A stretch of DNA of 64,000 nt from contig CM074758.1 in assembly GCA_037355855.1 (NCBI GenBank), forward strand, positions 1,771,001 through 1,835,000, given 5' to 3'. This document shows positions 10,125 to 21,258 of the stretch, piece after piece. The notes under the pieces are model-generated. The model saw only the letters and a program-made list of their open reading frames with translations. It was not told the origin of the DNA and did not search any database. Made by a program: the position numbers and the translations under genes. Numbering within the stretch: position 1 is the stretch's first letter; each line of letters begins with the position of its first letter. Source of the stretch: Pseudo-nitzschia pungens (taxonomy: Eukaryota; Bacillariophyta; Bacillariophyceae; Bacillariales; Bacillariaceae).

Positions 10125-11874
10125 TTAAACTGGTACAGCCGATTCGATGGCAGGCAAAGCGTTCTGTTTCCAATTCGCATCCCATCTTGTTCGCCCCATC
10201 AATTTCCTACTGTATCTTGCGAGGTCTCCAAAACCATGCGGTGGCCACGCACCAGGATACTTGTCGAGTGGACTCAAAAGACAGAGTAACTGGTCATGCA
10301 AATCAGAAATGCTCTGGAACGTTCTTCCATTAACGTCATCCTCTACAAGTTCTTTGAGACAGGGAAAGTCGAAGGCACACACAGGCACTTCACAGCCAAA
10401 ATTGTCCAAAACTTTCATAGGAAGGTCAATGCCACTGGTGGAAGTGTGAAGAGAAATTCCAACATCAGCGCAAGCCAATAGCCGTGGATAGTCGGCAGGC
10501 TCAAGCCAAAGCGTCACAATGGCAATATTTTTTAACTTGAGCATCGAGATTTCTTTCTGATAAAATCCCTTCAGCGGACCTTTTCCAGTCACAGCTACTA
10601 CTACCTTCAAGGATGACTGCAACTCCGATATTGATTTGTCAAGTCGTGCGAGCGCTTCTAAGAGGACTCCAAAGTCTTCATCGGGAGTCCACGACGTGGA
10701 GCTTGTGATAAGTGCAGGGCGATTGCTCCGAGGAGCATAGTCATCAATGCTACCATCCAATATTTTTTCAGTGAAAAGAGTTTGGTACGCCGGATCCAAA
10801 TGTTGATACCACGAACGAGGGCATCCGGCACAAAGCTTTCCGTGTAGCTTTGTAAGCAGTTCATGGTTGTCTTTAGCGGTGCGAGGGAAGAACATGGAAC
10901 TGGGACAATCGTGCAACACATGAACTTTGGAGGGGTTTACTCCGAAGTGGCTTTCAATGAAATTTTTCATGGCACCGGTCACGCACAAGTGAGACGTTGC
11001 CAGGGGTGCCATGATTCGCTCATAAATCTTCGCGATGTATGCGAAAATTATATTGTTTTTGGATAGCACTAAAGCAAACATATGATGATAAAACATATTA
11101 GGAAACGATGGAACGCCTTTTCATTTTCCTCCACATTGCCAGCTCGATACTTACTGGTAAATCCCTGCATAATTTCATTTCCATTCGTTAAAGTCGTGCA
11201 AGTCGTGTTCCGAGGATGGACAATCAAACTTGAGTATCTACAATCTCTACGACATTCCACGCAACGGAGTCAATAGCAAGAATTCAAACAACCTCAATTT
11301 TCGCTTACCAGATTATGCCAATCAATAATGAATGCTGGTCTGTAGCCCTTTGTGACAGCAGTGAGACGACAGTAAAAATATACAACTGCAAGCAGGGGCA
11401 TTGCAGGTGGATTTTGGACCAACACTCCATCAACCCGTTTCATCTTGGAAAGTCCGTTTGGCACTGAAACCAAGAGAGCATACAAGAGACACAAGAAGAG
11501 ACTGAGGATTCGCCAGACCAAATATACTGGGAGGCATTTCTTTATTACGTCTGGGGATGGAACAGAGAATCGAACCACATTCAATCGGTCGTCAGTCCTT
11601 TCTTGCAATTCAGGTATCAAGTCCTTGAATCGAATAGTTTTGGAAAAGATCGAAGAAGAAATCAAGTAAGCAACGAAAAGCTGATCAATATTCCATTTTT
11701 CTAAATTCAATCCTTCATTCTCACCTCCCCATTATACCCAACAAGCGAAACAGTGTGGCCTTCCTTTAGAAGTGAGTTCGCATGGTATTGCATTCGCGGA
11801 GACCTGCCCACGTCACCAAGTACAACAACTATGATGTGAAGCGAGCGTTTCGCCGTCGGATCGCTCTCTTCCAT
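10125..11874 (-). CDS. ALG1: ALG1, chitobiosyldiphosphodolichol beta-mannosyltransferase
   Basis: ALG1 adds the first mannose, from GDP-mannose, to dolichol-PP-GlcNAc2 on the cytosolic face of the ER, an early step of N-glycan assembly. My model has four exons: 11874-11725, 11623-11309, 11164-11155 and 11068-10125, giving 472 residues against 464 for human ALG1. Family signs are [20 protein letters not shown] at the start, [53 protein letters not shown], and [32 protein letters not shown] near the C-terminus. Introns are 101, 144 and 86 bp, all GT-AG. Exon 3 is only 10 nt; it completes GFT after DWHNL and supplies the A of the next Met codon. The frame opens upstream at a GTG (11928), but ATG 11874 is the first real start. 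A hydrophobic stretch near residue 90 is the membrane contact usual for this enzyme. Confidence 0.9.
11155..11164 (-). other. ALG1: 10-nt micro-exon of ALG1
   Basis: The bases GGATTTACCA on the minus strand are flanked by the acceptor ATGCAG and the donor GTAAGT. It is the only in-frame link I found between exon 2, which ends in phase 0 after DWHNL, and exon 4, which begins TG CTA. The product across it, DWHN-L-GFT-M, matches the DWHNYGYS region of ALG1 proteins. Confidence 0.75.
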
Positions 11875-11928
11875 GCTGATAAGGTTTTTGTGGCCTATTA
11901 TTCTCAGCGGTTTATAATGTGGTATCAC

Positions 11929-12678
11929 AGGATCATTCGTTTGGTGTGATGAGGTGTCACCGACTTAGGTTACCACCCTCCCTAATCAAAATGCTTTGAC
12001 AAAGTCGCCAATCCAATATCCATCCTTGTGCCGAAGACGTGGGTCACGAAGAAGACTTTCCAATGTACTAAGCTTGATTTTAGATTCATGCGCAGTGAGC
12101 GCAATTTTTCAATTCGTGTTCTCCCCAAAAATAGTTATAATTTCAAATTATTCCATTCCCACTTCAAAAATGAATTTGACACCTCACAACAAACATGCCA
12201 ACTATCTCAACCCCTCATCGATATTTTGACATAAAGTGGATCCCAATGAACTCTTTTCGAAATCATATACGAATAATATGATCAATGACTTACAATTCAC
12301 TGCACAACCCAACAAGAATATGCATTGGTGTCATATTTTCGAACTAATTTGTAAATTGTGGACTGGATTTATTCAGATGCATCTTCCATACGTTGCAATT
12401 TCGACTGACTTGGGATGAATGGCCGGCACCTAGTGTGATATTACTATTTGGTAGTATTGCCGCATTGTTGTTTCCTCACGACATTCTTGGTACTTCCTAC
12501 CTCATCGCTGTTTTCAGTAAAGATTCTGGATATGGTATTAAATACAACTTCTTGTTTCTTTTTCGAATAAATATCATGGGTTCAGAGTGCACGCAGAAGA
12601 TTTCCACGCGAGGATTGGATGTTAATTTTGTATGGTATTATTGATAGAAGGAAACTGCGTTAACAATTCTTATCGTGT
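11929..12678. other. Intergenic region
   Basis: AT-rich stretch between two minus-strand genes. The few open frames are short and unrecognisable. I see nothing else in it. Confidence 0.5.
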
Positions 12679-14732
12679 TCACGCTACTCCAAGAGCTGTT
12701 CCAACCACAGCCATTGCAATACCAACAACGACCAAAAATAAATAAAGCATGCGCTCCATTATAGATAGTTTCGGCCAGAAAAGCTTCAGATAAGCTCCGG
12801 CGGGAAAGATGACGGAGACTGCCATCGTGCAAATCATTCCAACCATAGAACATAGGACGCTGAAAGAAGGAACGTAGACAGCCACGGCTAAGGCGCCGAA
12901 TAGCAACATAACCTTGATTACAGCACCAACCACCAACATGGATGAATCGCTTGAAATGTAAGGGGCAACAATTTCCTCAAAACCCATAGCCAAGGGAAAC
13001 ATCGTAAGAGTCAGTTTGGAAAATGCAGTCAAGATCATAAGCCAGGTGAGAATCTCCATTGCCAGGGCTGCTGACGAGTTCTGATTCAATGAGAGTGTAA
13101 TTTGATCTAGAACAAAGTCTCCAAACATGGTGTATCCGCTGAGGCCAATAGCCGTGCACGCAGCTACAACAACCAAAAAAGTAACGTCCACTACCCGTTC
13201 AAATTCATGCGGCTTCTCCATAGAGATATATATTGACGGAACAATTGCATGCCCAGAGAAGCAAAATGCCACTAGACCAAAGGCCGCTGCTAATCCACTG
13301 GCATTCCAAGTTTGATGATGAGGCCCCATATCTTGAGAAGCATCCAAATCCGATTTGGTTACAAGCTCCTCTGTGATATCGCCTTCGCGAAGAAAGGAGA
13401 ATACTACCGCGAGAACCACAGATATCGTTGAAATTGTTCCAAGCAAACTAAGATAGCTCAAGAGACCAGCCGTTCGAAAAACTTGGTTTCAAGTAAAGAT
13501 CGATGAACATTGAGTCAACAATTTTTGTGAGAGAGATGTTGTCAATCCTTTTTCGAAATTAGATATTCTACAAGTCTTACCGATCACAGGCAGGGCAGAA
13601 AAAACTGTGAATCCGAGCATGTGCGTTGTCACAGAAACCGAAGGGAAAAGTTCATGCATGTGGTCCCCAATAGATACGATGAAAATAGATAGGCAGGAAA
13701 ATAGTTCAAAGTACAAAATGATTCCAAGAAGAACAGCACCTAGATCACCAAACGCCTCTCGTGCAATATTTGGGAACGACCGGATAGGTTTTCGCATGCG
13801 CACCACTGGATCTGATCCAAGAGAAAGCTTCGAATCAGACCCTGGATCTGCGAACAACGACAGTGGACGCGGATCACCATTGAGCTCTCTTCCAATCAAA
13901 ATTGAAGTCTTCCAGCAGACAGCGGCAAAGCTTATAATTGCAAACGTGCCACCTAAATAGCCGGCCTTTGAGTATGCATATGGCAAGCCGAGCAACCCAA
14001 CTCCCATGAGAATATTCGCCAAATTGAAGACACACTGTAAAAATGTCGTCTTTTCCTCCGAAGAAGGCTTGCTACCTGTTTCCCCCTTTTGCTTTGCAAG
14101 TATTTTCTTTCTGTACTCAGCAGCTTCTTTTGCCTTGGCATCTAGATCCTTTTGGGCCTTAACTAATGGTACAAACTTAGCCTGCGCTTTGAGATGAGCT
14201 TTGGTCGCTTGAAAATCCATCCCTCGAATATTCCTTTCCTCATCCGGAAATGTTCGGAAGGATCGTCTCGGTTTCGGGGGCACTAAACTACTGAACTCGG
14301 GTGTGCATGTACTGTTTGCTCGGTTCTTTGTGGAATTCGCATGATATCAATGTTTACGGATGAATTTGCAAATGGTGAATAAGGATTCAATGAAAGAAAA
14401 CGAGAAGTTATTCGAGACAAACTTACGAGCATTCTTTTTCTAATAGCCAAGGGTGTGTTTCCTGGCTTGGGACTCTTTGTCAAGTCCTTAGCTTTCTCGG
14501 CCTTGATTACAGGAGAAGCAAGAAGAGAAATAGCTCGTTCAAAAGTAGCGGGCCACGGTGCATCCATTTCGTTCCATAGAGCAACGTCCTCATCTGGCGA
14601 CGTGTCGCTTGCACCCGAGTCGTCCGATGGCTGCAATTCAGCGTCATGATCAATCAATCTTGTCGATTCGCTCAATTCTGCCCCAGAGCCATTACTGGTT
14701 ATATCGCCTGCTGTTGAATTCGTTGAATTCAT
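12679..14732 (-). CDS. Amino-acid permease of the AAAP family (vacuolar AVT/SLC32-SLC36 type)
   Basis: The model has exons 14732-14427, 14295-13581 and 13481-12679, giving 607 residues. An acidic cytosolic N-terminus of about 190 residues precedes the transporter core. The core starts with TTFLQCVFNLANILMGVGLLGLPYAYSKAGYLGG, the hallmark first helix of AAAP transporters, followed by about ten further hydrophobic helices. These include GAVLLGIILYFELFSCLSIFIVSIGDH, AAAFGLVAFCFSGHAIVPSIYISM and LMILTAFSKLTLTMFPLAMGFEE. The family moves neutral amino acids with protons across vacuolar or plasma membranes. Intron 2 (13482-13580, 99 bp) is well supported because it splits a Val codon and restores the helix. 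The acceptor of intron 1 is uncertain: the only in-frame choice I found is a weak GAG/TTC at 14296. The C-terminus is short. Confidence 0.85.
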
Positions 14733-15534
14733 TCTGGTATGCTCTATGTTGTTTGATTGTTGTTTTGATTATGAACTGTTTGTCGACCGATTTCGATTGC
14801 GCAGGCCATCTGATATTCGAATACGATTATTCAATCAAGTCGTCGCTCGTTGGAAAATGCAACACGAGAGGATCTCAACTTCCAAAAGACCTTACCGACA
14901 CCATTGACCACATCCCTCAGATTCCTTAACGGTAGCAGTTCTCTGATCATGCATGAAAGATCTTCACGAAACAGGACTAAGGTACCGGTAGAGCCAAAAA
15001 AGACTTCGCAAAAAAGAAAAAGAAATAAGCCTGAAGTGAAAAATCAAAAAATGGTCCCTTTTGACTGGTCCCTCTGACTTTGCAGTAACGTCTTGAAAAC
15101 AAGAGAAGATTGGCAAGTTCCTCTATGACGATTGTTTAGTGTCAAAAAAGAATGAAAGTGACAACAAGAAAAGAAATCGTGGTCATTGTCAAAAAAGTAA
15201 CCAGGCAACATCCAGTCCCTCATACCGGTAGATGAAAACATACGATTAGTCGTTGAGGGCGGTTACCGATGCCATCACTCTTTAGAAAAAAAATTAGATC
15301 ACATCATCATAATATTAAAATGAAAAATCTCTAGAGATCAAAAAATCACAACGCAAAATAAAAGCACGGTAGGCAAACTTGCGATAATTGAAAAGCAACC
15401 ACAAATATGGATTGTGCTGATTCTTGAATAAATATTGCCCAAAACAGTTTAGATAGCAAGTTGATGCTGGTTTTTTTTGGCTCATCTCAGGCACGTTGAC
15501 ATCTGGCTTCATGCACCAGAGGAAGCGATTAGCT
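14733..15534. other. Intergenic region
   Basis: No gene is supportable here. It contains A-rich stretches (15001-15055) and a TACCGGTA word near 15225. It forms the 5' flank of the permease and the 3' flank of the mitochondrial carrier, both on the minus strand. Confidence 0.5.
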
Positions 15535-16841
15535 CTAAAGTATGTCTAAAACCGACTCGTACACCAAGAATGTCACTGCTGCATTGGGTGCTACCCTAAC
15601 CGCATTGGGAATTGCCCCTTTGAAAAAACAGGATATGCCTTCTTGCCTCCACATTTTTTGCATTGTGGATACTAATCCAGCGTAATTTCGTCTGACAACT
15701 CGAACATCCCCGGTGTTTGTAAGCTCAATGGAGCTTGAAGGTTGTTGTATCCGTGATTTCACGACCTGCATTGGATATGTTATTGTGCTTGCGGCCCTGG
15801 AAATGTACGCAAAGAAAGGCATAAAATTAGTCCATCGCCATTCTTTATTTTCCCTTTTCCGATCAACATGATCCATCATTCTTCCTTTCATCAAACTCTT
15901 TCTCGGCTTTAGTTCTTGAAAAACAGAATCAGAACCTGGGACATTCCATGGACACTTACATTTTTGAAACTGCCCCCATTGTCAAGTACCCCAAAGAATC
16001 CTCAAAGCGTTTCATAACAGAGGATGATTCGGTGGACCGTTGAGCCTTGGCATAATGAAAATGTTTTCGTAGAAACTCGTACACTACAAATTGTACCCCC
16101 CCGTGAGACGTCAGCAACAGCGCCGGTCCTGTACCCTTATAGAGACCCACAATACCCTCCGATCGAAATATTTTCCGAAATGCGTCCAAGAATCCGTCGT
16201 AGCGAGTCACGTTTTTGACATGGAGATGTTCGGACGTTCGTTTCATCTGCAGTTGCAACCTCAACTTGATCAGCCAGATTGGATTCGTTACAAACACCAT
16301 CACGGCACCCGAGGCAGTTCCCAACACAAAATTATCCCATGCGTTCAATGTTTCGGCTTTTTGTACCTGTTCCCTCGTTGTTGCACCGGCACCATTTCCG
16401 ATCTGCTTGCCGTTGGCACGCTCCGGGGTACCTGATTGATTTGAAGTTTCGCACTTGCTGCTTCATTGTCTCGTACACGAAAAAGAATCCGCCCCAGCTG
16501 ACCGCAGATCCAACAATAGCGGGAACCAATCCCTGATAGAGCCCTCGGACTCCTTCGTATTTGATCACACCCCGCAACATCCGCATCGCCCCCAGCCTTG
16601 TTTGGGGCTTGAGCTGCTTTTTCGCCGGAGATCCATTCTTTGACACAGCAACACCGGTGCCAGTTTCGGATGACGTCGTCGCCGCTTTGGTAGTTACTCC
16701 TTCGTTGACCTGCAGCCTTACTTTGATGTTGTCGAGTGGCAACAAAAGTATGGTGCTCACGGCCCCTCCCGAGAAGCCGGCAACTCCAGATTTCCAAGAA
16801 CCTTCTGCTTTCTTCTCCCGGCTTGCAGCATTAGCCGTCAT
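15535..16841 (-). CDS. Mitochondrial carrier family (SLC25) protein, FAD/folate or peroxisomal nucleotide carrier-like
   Basis: Exons are 16841-16455, 16366-15960 and 15796-15535, giving 351 residues, normal for the family once a linker insertion is allowed for. The three signature repeats are visible: PLDNIKVRLQ near residue 35, NPIWLIKLRLQLQ near residue 160, and YPMQVVKSRIQQ near residue 270. Each is followed by a second helix with the YKG/YQG-type motif (GLYQGLVPAIVG, GLYKGTGPALLL, CFFKGAIPNAVR). The NPIWLIK repeat and YPMQVVKSR repeat fit the subgroup that carries FAD, folate or nucleotides in mitochondria or peroxisomes; the exact substrate cannot be read. A Thr/Ser-rich loop of about 40 residues interrupts repeat 1. 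Introns are 88 bp (donor CAA/GTGCGA, chosen for phase) and 163 bp (GTAAGT). The frame opens at a GTG at 16880; ATG 16841 is used. Confidence 0.85.
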
Positions 16842-17597
16842 GGTGATTCGATTCCCCGAGAGGTCTCGGCTCAATACCACCAGAAAACGAGTACTACTGG
16901 AAGTCGAGAAGGATGGTGATTAAGATTTCTTTTGCGGTTCCTATTTTCAGTCCTTTTCTCCCTGCCCAGATTCCGAAAGCGATTCCTTCTGTGAGATGCA
17001 ATTCATTCGACCAATGAAATAATGGCAGAGGAAGCAATCTGTGTGAGATGTTTGAATGATTTTTTCCGTCGGTCGTTTCCGTTGTGGCTCGTGGCTCTCC
17101 CTCCATTATTCTGTTACAGGTAAACCTTACACTTTTTTGTACCGGTATGTTGCGTTTTCTTTGACGATGAAAAAGTGAGTCATGAACGAAAACAGGGTCC
17201 AAAACAGAAAACTCCAAACCGGGACTGACTGACTCGACTCGAAAGCAAGGAAGTTATCGTACCGTACCTACTATGGGTATCCATAGTACGTGTTGTCTTA
17301 TTAATTACTACGTAGGACCTACGGTGCGGTACGCTAAGCGATATCCAACTGCGCACGAGAACCATGAAACATGCAAGGGACAGACTCATTCAATCACTCA
17401 CTCGAGACCGACGACGACGTGATCTTGTGATATCAGAGGAGCTACCGGTACCGGTAAGGTTCAGCCAACATTCACTTTTGAAATCACTCGACAATACCGA
17501 ACATTTCAGAAAGAGATCGTTTGTGATCGGCCATCGAAATTGCGGACAGCTGTAACAACCACTAGACTTGTCCGGATCGATTGACAATAGTTCCGAG
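16842..17597. other. Divergent intergenic region between the carrier and uS15 genes
   Basis: This 756-bp stretch lies between a minus-strand and a plus-strand gene and so should hold both promoters. It contains GTAAACCTTAC near 17107, TACCGGTAT near 17138, CGTACCGTACC near 17258 and GCTACCGGTACCGGTAAGG near 17440. These words recur in other intergenic regions. No coding frame is convincing. Confidence 0.5.
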
Positions 17598-18341
17598 ATG
17601 TCCACTCTTTCGTTGCTCGTAACCCGGCGAGCCTCCCAATTTGCGACTTTGGTCGTCCGGAATGCAGCTCTCCCCTCCGCATCAGCAGCCGTAGCTGTAG
17701 CCGGGGCGGCCCCTTTCCCATCAACGGCGTCGGCTTTCCAGTACCAACAAAGCCGAACGGTTACAAAGAAACGCATTCACAGGCAAGAAAAACGCAAGCG
17801 AAAAGAGGAACTCGCTGCCCAGGGAATCTATCCTCCGAAACCTCAAAACTATATTCCCTTGGATACACCTGTCCTGAATGCCGTCTCGAAAGAAGAACGG
17901 CACGCCGATTCAAGACGTCAGGACGAACGTGCAGCCCAAGAGCTTCAGGAAAGGATGCAGTTCCAGAAGGACAACAAACCCGAGCTCCTTCGATTTGGTT
18001 TCACGGACTCGAGCGACCTCGTCATAAGCGACCGCGTCAAAAAGTTACTGAATTTGCACAATGGCAACCAGAAGGAAGTCGTAAAAGCGCAAAAGCAACA
18101 GGCCATGGAGATCTTTCAAATGCGAGAAGGTGACACCGGGTCGTCGGCGGTCCAAGTAATTGCCCTGACCACACGCATTCAGCAAATTCAAACCCATTAC
18201 AGCAAACACAAGAAGGACAAACACAGCAAACGCGGACTGGATGCGCTTTACGTTCGACGACGCAAGCTCTTGGATTACATGGAGAGAAAGGATTTCGAAT
18301 CGTATCGCAAAGTTGTGAAGACTTTGGGCTTGAATCACTAG
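17598..18341 (+). CDS. Organellar small-subunit ribosomal protein uS15 (S15)
   Basis: This protein has 247 residues. The C-terminal 90 residues are the S15 fold: MREGDTGSSAVQVIALTTRI, then HKKDKHSKRGLDALYVRRRKLLDYM and a final FESYRKVVKTLGL. S15 binds 16S rRNA at a three-way junction early in small-subunit assembly. The N-terminal 60 residues are rich in Ala, Ser, Arg and Val and poor in acids, as in a mitochondrial presequence (MSTLSLLVTRRASQFATLVV). There is no signal peptide of the diatom plastid type, so mitochondrial location is my inference. A basic linker (KKRIHRQEKRKRKEE) follows. The frame is open from a TTG at 17568, but ATG 17598 is the first real start. No intron. Confidence 0.9.
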   Translation: MSTLSLLVTRRASQFATLVVRNAALPSASAAVAVAGAAPFPSTASAFQYQQSRTVTKKRIHRQEKRKRKEELAAQGIYPPKPQNYIPLDTPVLNAVSKEERHADSRRQDERAAQELQERMQFQKDNKPELLRFGFTDSSDLVISDRVKKLLNLHNGNQKEVVKAQKQQAMEIFQMREGDTGSSAVQVIALTTRIQQIQTHYSKHKKDKHSKRGLDALYVRRRKLLDYMERKDFESYRKVVKTLGLNH

Positions 18342-18501
18342 ACAGAACTTTGGATGCCGCGAAAAACACAAAAAAGAACATTAAACTTTTCAAGTCTCTC
18401 AAGAACAGGTTGTGGAGAATCCGCAGGCAAACCAATGCATTGGCATTTCTAAAACATAATCGCGAGTTGTGGATTTCTTTCTTTTTTGTTTCAAACTTTC
18501 A

Positions 18502-21258
18502 TTACCAGCTAATTAAAGTATGTTCGTAGAGTCGCACCAAGCGATGCACAATGTTTTGCAACATTACTTGAGTCTCTTCGACTCGATCATTGCCCAGTTC
18601 ACCCCCTTCCTTCTCGTTCTCTGCGGAAGCAGCAGCAGTGTATTGTGCTAAAATCTCATTCAAGCCCGCTGATCCATCGCATATCGACAGGAGCTCGCCC
18701 TCCAACTCGTCGAGGAGATAAAACCATTCTCCTCCCCCCTCGGAATGCATGGGTCGATCGGGCATGCGCACGCGAGTTGTGGTGACAACCTGCGACTTGT
18801 CCATTTCGTCCTCGTCGGCTTCGAATGTGGTTTCAAACGTGGAAGGGCCCGTCCGTTTCGGACACGTGGGCTCCACAATGAATTCTTGCTCCCGTCGATC
18901 GGTCTCTCCCAAAAGTGCACGGAGGTCGGCTTTCTTTCGCTTGATGACATAATCGCCCATGACGAGCATTTCGATCGATCCCATGGAACACAAGAAACTA
19001 CGAATCGCATTTTCGGGACTTTCTACGATTGGCTCTCCTGGCAATGTATTGAAAGAGGTGTTCAACACCATGGGGACTCCGGTGAGTTCATAAAACTTGG
19101 TGATCAGCCTGTGATACAACCGGTCTGCTTCGGGTGTAACAGTTTGAAGACGAGAGGACCCATCCACGTGGGTGACGGCAGGAATTCTTCCCCTTTTCTC
19201 TCGCTTCACCATAGCCGTTAAGCTCATGAAGGGACTAAAGTTGTTGTCGTCGTATTCGTCTACCTCAAACCAGTCCGAAACATACTCGGCCAAAACGCTG
19301 GGAGCGAATGGACGGAATGATTCTCGCTTTTTCACGTGTTGGTTGATGAAGCGCACGAGACCCTTCTTTCGTGGATCGGCCAGGATACTTCGATGCCCCA
19401 GGGCACGAGGTCCTAGCTCGGATCTTCCCTGATAGAGCGCAACGACGCCTCCGAGCTCTATTTCCTCCACAAGCATGTCAAGTCGGGTGCCTTCGTCACG
19501 GACGACATCTACTTCCAACCAGGGCATCGCCCCATCAATGGCGGCCTTGATGGCCGTTTCCGATGGGTCCGGACCGAGGTACGGTGAGATTGGATCCTTC
19601 CAAATGGGTGGGCGGGTTTCTTCTTCCTCGGCACTATCGCTTTCTTCTTTCTTCAATGCGTCGAGAATCTCGTTTCCAAAAAGACCGTAAGCGCAGCAGC
19701 CAACAGCAATTCCATCGTCTCCTGGGTATGGAGAAATAAATGTTTTCTTGAAGCCTAACTCTCTCGATAGCTTTCCATTCAAAACCGAATTCAGTCCGAC
19801 CCCGCCAGCAATGCATAGATTTTCTTCGCCCGTGACCTCTTGGAAATGCTTCACAAAGTCGATAGTTATCTCTTCGATATCGACCTGTATGCGATGGGCA
19901 AGAGAGATGGCTTCGAGAGCCACCTTTGTGGGAAGCCTGGCGTCGTTTCCGCTCTTTCCTTCGCTGTTGTTGTTGTTTTCCTCGCTATCGTCAAAGTCAT
20001 AACGTCTTTTTGGTATCAGCTCACCTTTGGCGTCGAATAGGTCCCCATCCATTCGTGCTATGAGAGGCATCCCCGTGATGACATCCGTGTTCTTTCGGAA
20101 TTTTGTTTCCTCGTCTTCGGAATAAAGGGTGCCCTCTAATATGCGCCTGGTTTCTTCCTCGGGTTTCACATCCACGGATTCATCCTCCGACAGGAGCGAG
20201 GATTCTTTTCTCTTCCAGGAATGGATCATCCACGGAGCCAGCCCCATGACCTTGCCACAGGCATTCCAGTCACCAAAGATATGGGAGGAAGCTCTGGAGT
20301 ACAAAGCCCCAACACTATCCATGTTTTCGAAACCATGATTGTAGAGTGTGGGAGGCGAGCGCTCCGGAGTGAAACGCTTGAAGATGGGCTTCAAGTCAAT
20401 GCCATTCGCCTTTTTCTCGAACACGTAGACACTTTCAGCTTCTCTCCAATCGAACGGGGTGTATTGTGCCTGTTCGGCCAGATCGCTCGGAACGCAGTCA
20501 AAGGCGAAGCCGTCGTCGTTGTCCTTTGACGGAAAACTCATGTCGCTGACGTATGTTGGATCCTTTGTTTTCCTTGCCTGCAGCATCGTCCTGTAGGTTT
20601 CTCCCATTCCATCCATGACTACGACCATTCCTTTGTCAAACGGTGCTTGTGTCGCTGTCGAGTACGCATGGGCCAAGTGATGGGACAATTCCAATTTGTT
20701 GCCATCCCCAACGACATCGAGTAGGTTGAAGTCGTCGTCATATTCGTCACCTTCATTACCCCCATTAATATTCAGTCCTACTTCCCATCGCATGTGCATC
20801 GGATCGTTTTCTAAGGGCAGTATCCGATGGTGATGGTTGTTCATCACAACTTTTTCGACGGCGTCGTCGTAATCCAGATCGAGGGCGTCGAGGCAAACTT
20901 CTACCATGCTGGCAACGTTTCCGGCATCGTGTTTTTTTCGCGACAAACGTTCCTTGGAAAGAGCAAACAGAACCTTCCCCGTCTTGGCGTCGGCGGCGCA
21001 AAGCGACGTATCGTGCGTGTACTTGTTGAGTCCAATCACTAGTTTGGTATCCGGAGGGCAGCCAAGGGAGGAGATCTCGTCGGAACCATATGGGTTTTCC
21101 GAGTCTTCGTAATAATCCAATTCGAAAGGAGTGGAGAAAAACGACTTGGATTTGTAACGCGTTGGATTCGGACTGTTCGTATTCGTTACCCACGCAGTAC
21201 TGTCACGAAGGAGAGCGACGACGACCGACAAGCTCCACAGAATCCTCGGATTTGTCAT
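18502..21258 (-). CDS. NodU/CmcH-type O-carbamoyltransferase with signal sequence
   Basis: This single-exon protein has 918 residues. NodU/CmcH enzymes move a carbamoyl group from carbamoyl phosphate, through carbamoyl-AMP, to a hydroxyl of a sugar or natural product. The Kae1-like N-domain shows VIGLNKYTHDTSLCAADA, LSKERLSRKKHD and SHHLAHAYSTA (metal-binding histidines), then VVMDGMGE. The YrdC-like C-domain shows ALYQGRSELGPRALGHRSILADPR and RESFRPFAPSVL. Residues lining both sites appear intact. It is longer than bacterial homologues (about 550-650) because of acidic insertions near residues 350-470 and a C-terminal extension of about 110 residues, whose last part (LLDELEGELLSICDG...) might be a small helical domain. 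The N-terminus has a signal-like segment ending STAW-VTN, which could be an ER signal or a plastid bipartite presequence with Trp at +1. ATG 21258 is used; the longer frame starts with GTG. The acceptor substrate is unknown. Confidence 0.85.
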   Translation of the reverse strand: MTNPRILWSLSVVVALLRDSTAWVTNTNSPNPTRYKSKSFFSTPFELDYYEDSENPYGSDEISSLGCPPDTKLVIGLNKYTHDTSLCAADAKTGKVLFALSKERLSRKKHDAGNVASMVEVCLDALDLDYDDAVEKVVMNNHHHRILPLENDPMHMRWEVGLNINGGNEGDEYDDDFNLLDVVGDGNKLELSHHLAHAYSTATQAPFDKGMVVVMDGMGETYRTMLQARKTKDPTYVSDMSFPSKDNDDGFAFDCVPSDLAEQAQYTPFDWREAESVYVFEKKANGIDLKPIFKRFTPERSPPTLYNHGFENMDSVGALYSRASSHIFGDWNACGKVMGLAPWMIHSWKRKESSLLSEDESVDVKPEEETRRILEGTLYSEDEETKFRKNTDVITGMPLIARMDGDLFDAKGELIPKRRYDFDDSEENNNNSEGKSGNDARLPTKVALEAISLAHRIQVDIEEITIDFVKHFQEVTGEENLCIAGGVGLNSVLNGKLSRELGFKKTFISPYPGDDGIAVGCCAYGLFGNEILDALKKEESDSAEEEETRPPIWKDPISPYLGPDPSETAIKAAIDGAMPWLEVDVVRDEGTRLDMLVEEIELGGVVALYQGRSELGPRALGHRSILADPRKKGLVRFINQHVKKRESFRPFAPSVLAEYVSDWFEVDEYDDNNFSPFMSLTAMVKREKRGRIPAVTHVDGSSRLQTVTPEADRLYHRLITKFYELTGVPMVLNTSFNTLPGEPIVESPENAIRSFLCSMGSIEMLVMGDYVIKRKKADLRALLGETDRREQEFIVEPTCPKRTGPSTFETTFEADEDEMDKSQVVTTTRVRMPDRPMHSEGGGEWFYLLDELEGELLSICDGSAGLNEILAQYTAAASAENEKEGGELGNDRVEETQVMLQNIVHRLVRLYEHTLISW

